From Prevotella sp. (GTDB taxonomy: Bacteria; Bacteroidota; Bacteroidia; Bacteroidales; Bacteroidaceae), in NCBI GenBank assembly GCA_016291915.1, contig JAEEZP010000242.1, positions 1 through 6,363 of the forward strand: 6,363 bases of DNA. Reading direction: 5' to 3'. Position 1 is the first letter of the stretch; the number at the start of each line of letters is the position of its first letter. A program made the position numbers and the translations under genes. Positions 4,218-6,363 of the stretch are shown piece by piece. The notes beneath the pieces are model-generated. The model made no database searches and was not told where the DNA came from. It saw nothing but the letters and a program-made list of their open reading frames with translations.

Positions 4218-6363
4218 TTATAAAGGTTTTACTTCTATCTTTTCACCTGCTTTGGTTATCACATCGTACTCGTAAACCTTACGGATAGGAATTTGGGATG
4301 TTGCCTTCGCCTTAGAGGATATCAGTGGGTTTTTAATATCTGCCTTTGATAATAGATGATTCTTGCAGTTTCCTTTTGCTGTCTTCAACCCTTTACCTGT
4401 CAGTGGTATATAGGATCGTATCCTGAGCACGCCACCGATGGTAGAGGTGATGACTGCTTGGGTCAGTTTTCCTGCTTCCCATTCCTCATCAACGACGAAG
4501 CCACCACGGGCACATAAACCATTTACTTTTCCTTCTTGCCATCTCTCAGGTAAGGCTGGTAAGAGATGAACAGCCCCATCATGACTCTGCAAGAGCATCT
4601 CTGCGATACCGGCGGCACATCCGAAGTTACCGTCAATCTGGAAGGGAGGATGGGCGTCAAACAGATTGGGGTAGGTGCGTCCTTCTGGATATTCTTTTGT
4701 CCTGCTGTCATCAGGTAAGAGATGTAGCATGTTGGTGATGATCTTCAAAGCATGATCACCGTCTAGCATACGTGCCCAGAAATTAATCTTCCATCCTAAG
4801 CTCCACCCCGTGGCCATGTCTCCACGCTGCGCTAGGGTTGTCGCGGCGGCAGAAAACAGTGCCGGATGAGAGTAGGGGGATATCTGGTTAGAAGGATAAA
4901 GACCGTAAAGATGAGAGATATGGCGATGCTCATCCTTCGGATTATCAGCATCTATCAGCCATTCTTGCAATTGCCCGTATTGTCCTATCTGCATCGGAGG
5001 AAGATCCTGTAGCGCCTCTGACAATCGTTTTGCCATCTTCGCATCTTTTATTCCCAAGACCTTCATTGCTTGCAACTGTTGTGTAAGCACATCGAAGACG
5101 ATCTGATTATCCATAGTAGATCCAGCAGTGATGGTGGTTCCTTTTCCTGCCGGACCATGCTCTGGAGAGACAGTAGGTACCGTCATCAACCATCCATATT
5201 GCGGATGACGCTGCATGTAGTCGAGTAAGAATTCCGCGGCACCTCTCAATATGGGATAGTTTTGACGCAGGAAGGTCTTATCCCCGGTAAAGAGATAATG
5301 TTGCCACAGATGGGTAGAGAGCCAGGCGCCACCCGTAGGGAACATTCCCCAGGTAGGACCATCCACAGGTCCGGCGATGCGCCAGATATCTGTGTTATGA
5401 TGGGCTATCCAACCGTTACAGCCATACATCTGTTTTGCTGTCAGCGCTCCTGTCTCACTCAGATCTTTTATCAGCGAGAATAACGGTTCTGCCGAGTCAC
5501 TGAGATGCCCTACCTCAGATATCCAGTAGTTCATCTCTGTGTTGATATTGATGGTATATTTCCCATCCCAAGGTGCTTTGATTTTATCATTCCAGACACC
5601 TTGCAGGTTGGCAGCCTGACCACCCGGTTGAGAAGAACAGATCAGCAGATACCTGCCATATTGGAACATCAGTGCCACCAAATCCATGTCGTTGCCTTCG
5701 GCAAAGGCAGCCAACCGTTTGTCGGTGGGCAGGTTCGACTGCTCTGACTTAGGCAGAGCGAGAGCTACTCGTTGATATTGCTCATGATATTTGTCTATAT
5801 GTTTTCTCATGATGTTGTCAAACGACTGTCCTTTGATGGATGTTACGGTCCTGTCGTTTTTGGCGGAAGCATTACCGCTGACATCATGATAGTTGACAAA
5901 ATTAGTGGCTGCTGTGATAAAGACGATAGCCTCAGAAGCATCCCGGACGGTAACAGACTGACGGTTATCAGTTACAGCACCATCGGTACTCTCCACCCAT
6001 ATACGGCATTCTGCAGTCAGACCACTCTTAATACCTTCTTGTTCAACGCCTTCAACAGTTGCTATTATACAGTGATCATTCACCTTTTGACGGTTATCTA
6101 ACTCACTCTCGTAGGAAAGGGAGAAATTCAGAGCTCCCTTCTTGTCAGCCGACAGTTTAACGGCAATTACATTATCTGCCAATGAAGCAATGATACTTCG
6201 ATGGTAGTTGACGCCATCCACCTTGTAGCTGACACTGGCTACTGCATCGTCAATATTCAACTCACGTTCGTATTGTTTTGCATTCTGATGATTCCAAAAC
6301 TTGATGAACACATCACCTAAGGGTAAGAAACGCATACCATGCGGACCTTTGAAAAAATGCTTA
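4218..6363 (-). CDS. GH95-family glycoside hydrolase (alpha-L-fucosidase or alpha-L-galactosidase), 5' end beyond window
   Basis: The frame is open from the window edge to a TAA at 4218-4220, giving 714 visible residues. Family members are usually about 750-830, so only the N-terminus is missing. The Met at 6335, used here for numbering, is internal: nine in-frame residues (KHFFKGPHG) precede it, and the strand that follows (FLPLGDVFIKF) is the GH95 N-terminal beta domain. The (alpha/alpha)6 catalytic domain shows TININTEMNYW (261-271) with Asn263 and Asn265, WIAHHNTDIW (309-318), SPEHGP (390-395) with Glu392, HRHISHLYGLYP (470-481), GWSLGWK (510-516) and QIDGNFG (566-572) with Asp568. By comparison with Bifidobacterium AfcA, Glu392 is the likely general acid and the Asn pair with Asp568 activates the water of the inverting reaction. 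It would remove terminal alpha-1,2-linked L-fucose, or the related L-galactose, from host glycans or plant hemicellulose. Export cannot be judged because the N-terminus is absent. Confidence 0.9.
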   Translation of the reverse strand, partial: KHFFKGPHGMRFLPLGDVFIKFWNHQNAKQYERELNIDDAVASVSYKVDGVNYHRSIIASLADNVIAVKLSADKKGALNFSLSYESELDNRQKVNDHCIIATVEGVEQEGIKSGLTAECRIWVESTDGAVTDNRQSVTVRDASEAIVFITAATNFVNYHDVSGNASAKNDRTVTSIKGQSFDNIMRKHIDKYHEQYQRVALALPKSEQSNLPTDKRLAAFAEGNDMDLVALMFQYGRYLLICSSQPGGQAANLQGVWNDKIKAPWDGKYTININTEMNYWISEVGHLSDSAEPLFSLIKDLSETGALTAKQMYGCNGWIAHHNTDIWRIAGPVDGPTWGMFPTGGAWLSTHLWQHYLFTGDKTFLRQNYPILRGAAEFLLDYMQRHPQYGWLMTVPTVSPEHGPAGKGTTITAGSTMDNQIVFDVLTQQLQAMKVLGIKDAKMAKRLSEALQDLPPMQIGQYGQLQEWLIDADNPKDEHRHISHLYGLYPSNQISPYSHPALFSAAATTLAQRGDMATGWSLGWKINFWARMLDGDHALKIITNMLHLLPDDSRTKEYPEGRTYPNLFDAHPPFQIDGNFGCAAGIAEMLLQSHDGAVHLLPALPERWQEGKVNGLCARGGFVVDEEWEAGKLTQAVITSTIGGVLRIRSYIPLTGKGLKTAKGNCKNHLLSKADIKNPLISSKAKATSQIPIRKVYEYDVITKAGEKIEVKPL

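Noticed and set aside
5772..6101. 109-codon plus-strand open frame.
   Set aside because: It is fully antisense to the GH95 gene, has no promoter or recognisable domain, and is a shadow of the coding strand.
6333..6335. Met codon as the start of the GH95 gene.
   Set aside because: Nine more in-frame codons without a stop run to the window edge, and the sequence right after the Met is the inside of the GH95 N-terminal beta domain, so the true start is outside the window.

Overview
The window looks like a chromosomal segment of a Bacteroidota bacterium, most plausibly Bacteroidales (Bacteroides or Prevotella-like). Three things point there. Each intergenic gap holds an exact match to the Bacteroidota -7 promoter element TAnnTTTG. 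The protein set (BspA-type leucine-rich repeats, GH95 fucosidase family, BPL_N-type amidotransferase-like protein) is typical of gut or oral Bacteroidales. Two of the three visible start sites lack a Shine-Dalgarno sequence. The species cannot be named from the sequence.

All four genes are on the minus strand, so they are transcribed from high to low coordinates. In transcription order they are: (1) a GH95-family glycoside hydrolase, cut at its 5' end by the window edge (6363-4218); (2) an exported class-I glutamine-amidotransferase-like protein with a C-terminal PPC-like beta domain (4080-2743); (3) an enlarged, exported glutamate/aspartate racemase (MurI-like) with both catalytic cysteines (2600-1119); (4) an exported BspA-like LRR protein, cut at its 3' end by the window edge (931-1). 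The gaps are about 120-190 bp. Each of the three complete gaps carries its own promoter-like element, so the genes look like separate transcription units rather than one operon. No gene-free stretch exceeds 300 bases.

The three proteins whose N-termini are visible all have signal peptides, and GH95 enzymes of this phylum are usually exported too, so the shared theme is envelope or surface chemistry. The least ordinary element is the racemase: a MurI-type active site in a 493-residue protein with a signal peptide, two large insertions and a C-terminal extension. Cytoplasmic MurI is about 260-290 residues. Its promoter region is also unusual: an 11-bp inverted repeat brackets the -7 box, and one arm contains the Shine-Dalgarno-like GAGGG. 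No pathway linking the four genes can be proven from the sequence. No RNA genes, CRISPR arrays, insertion sequences or attachment sites were seen.
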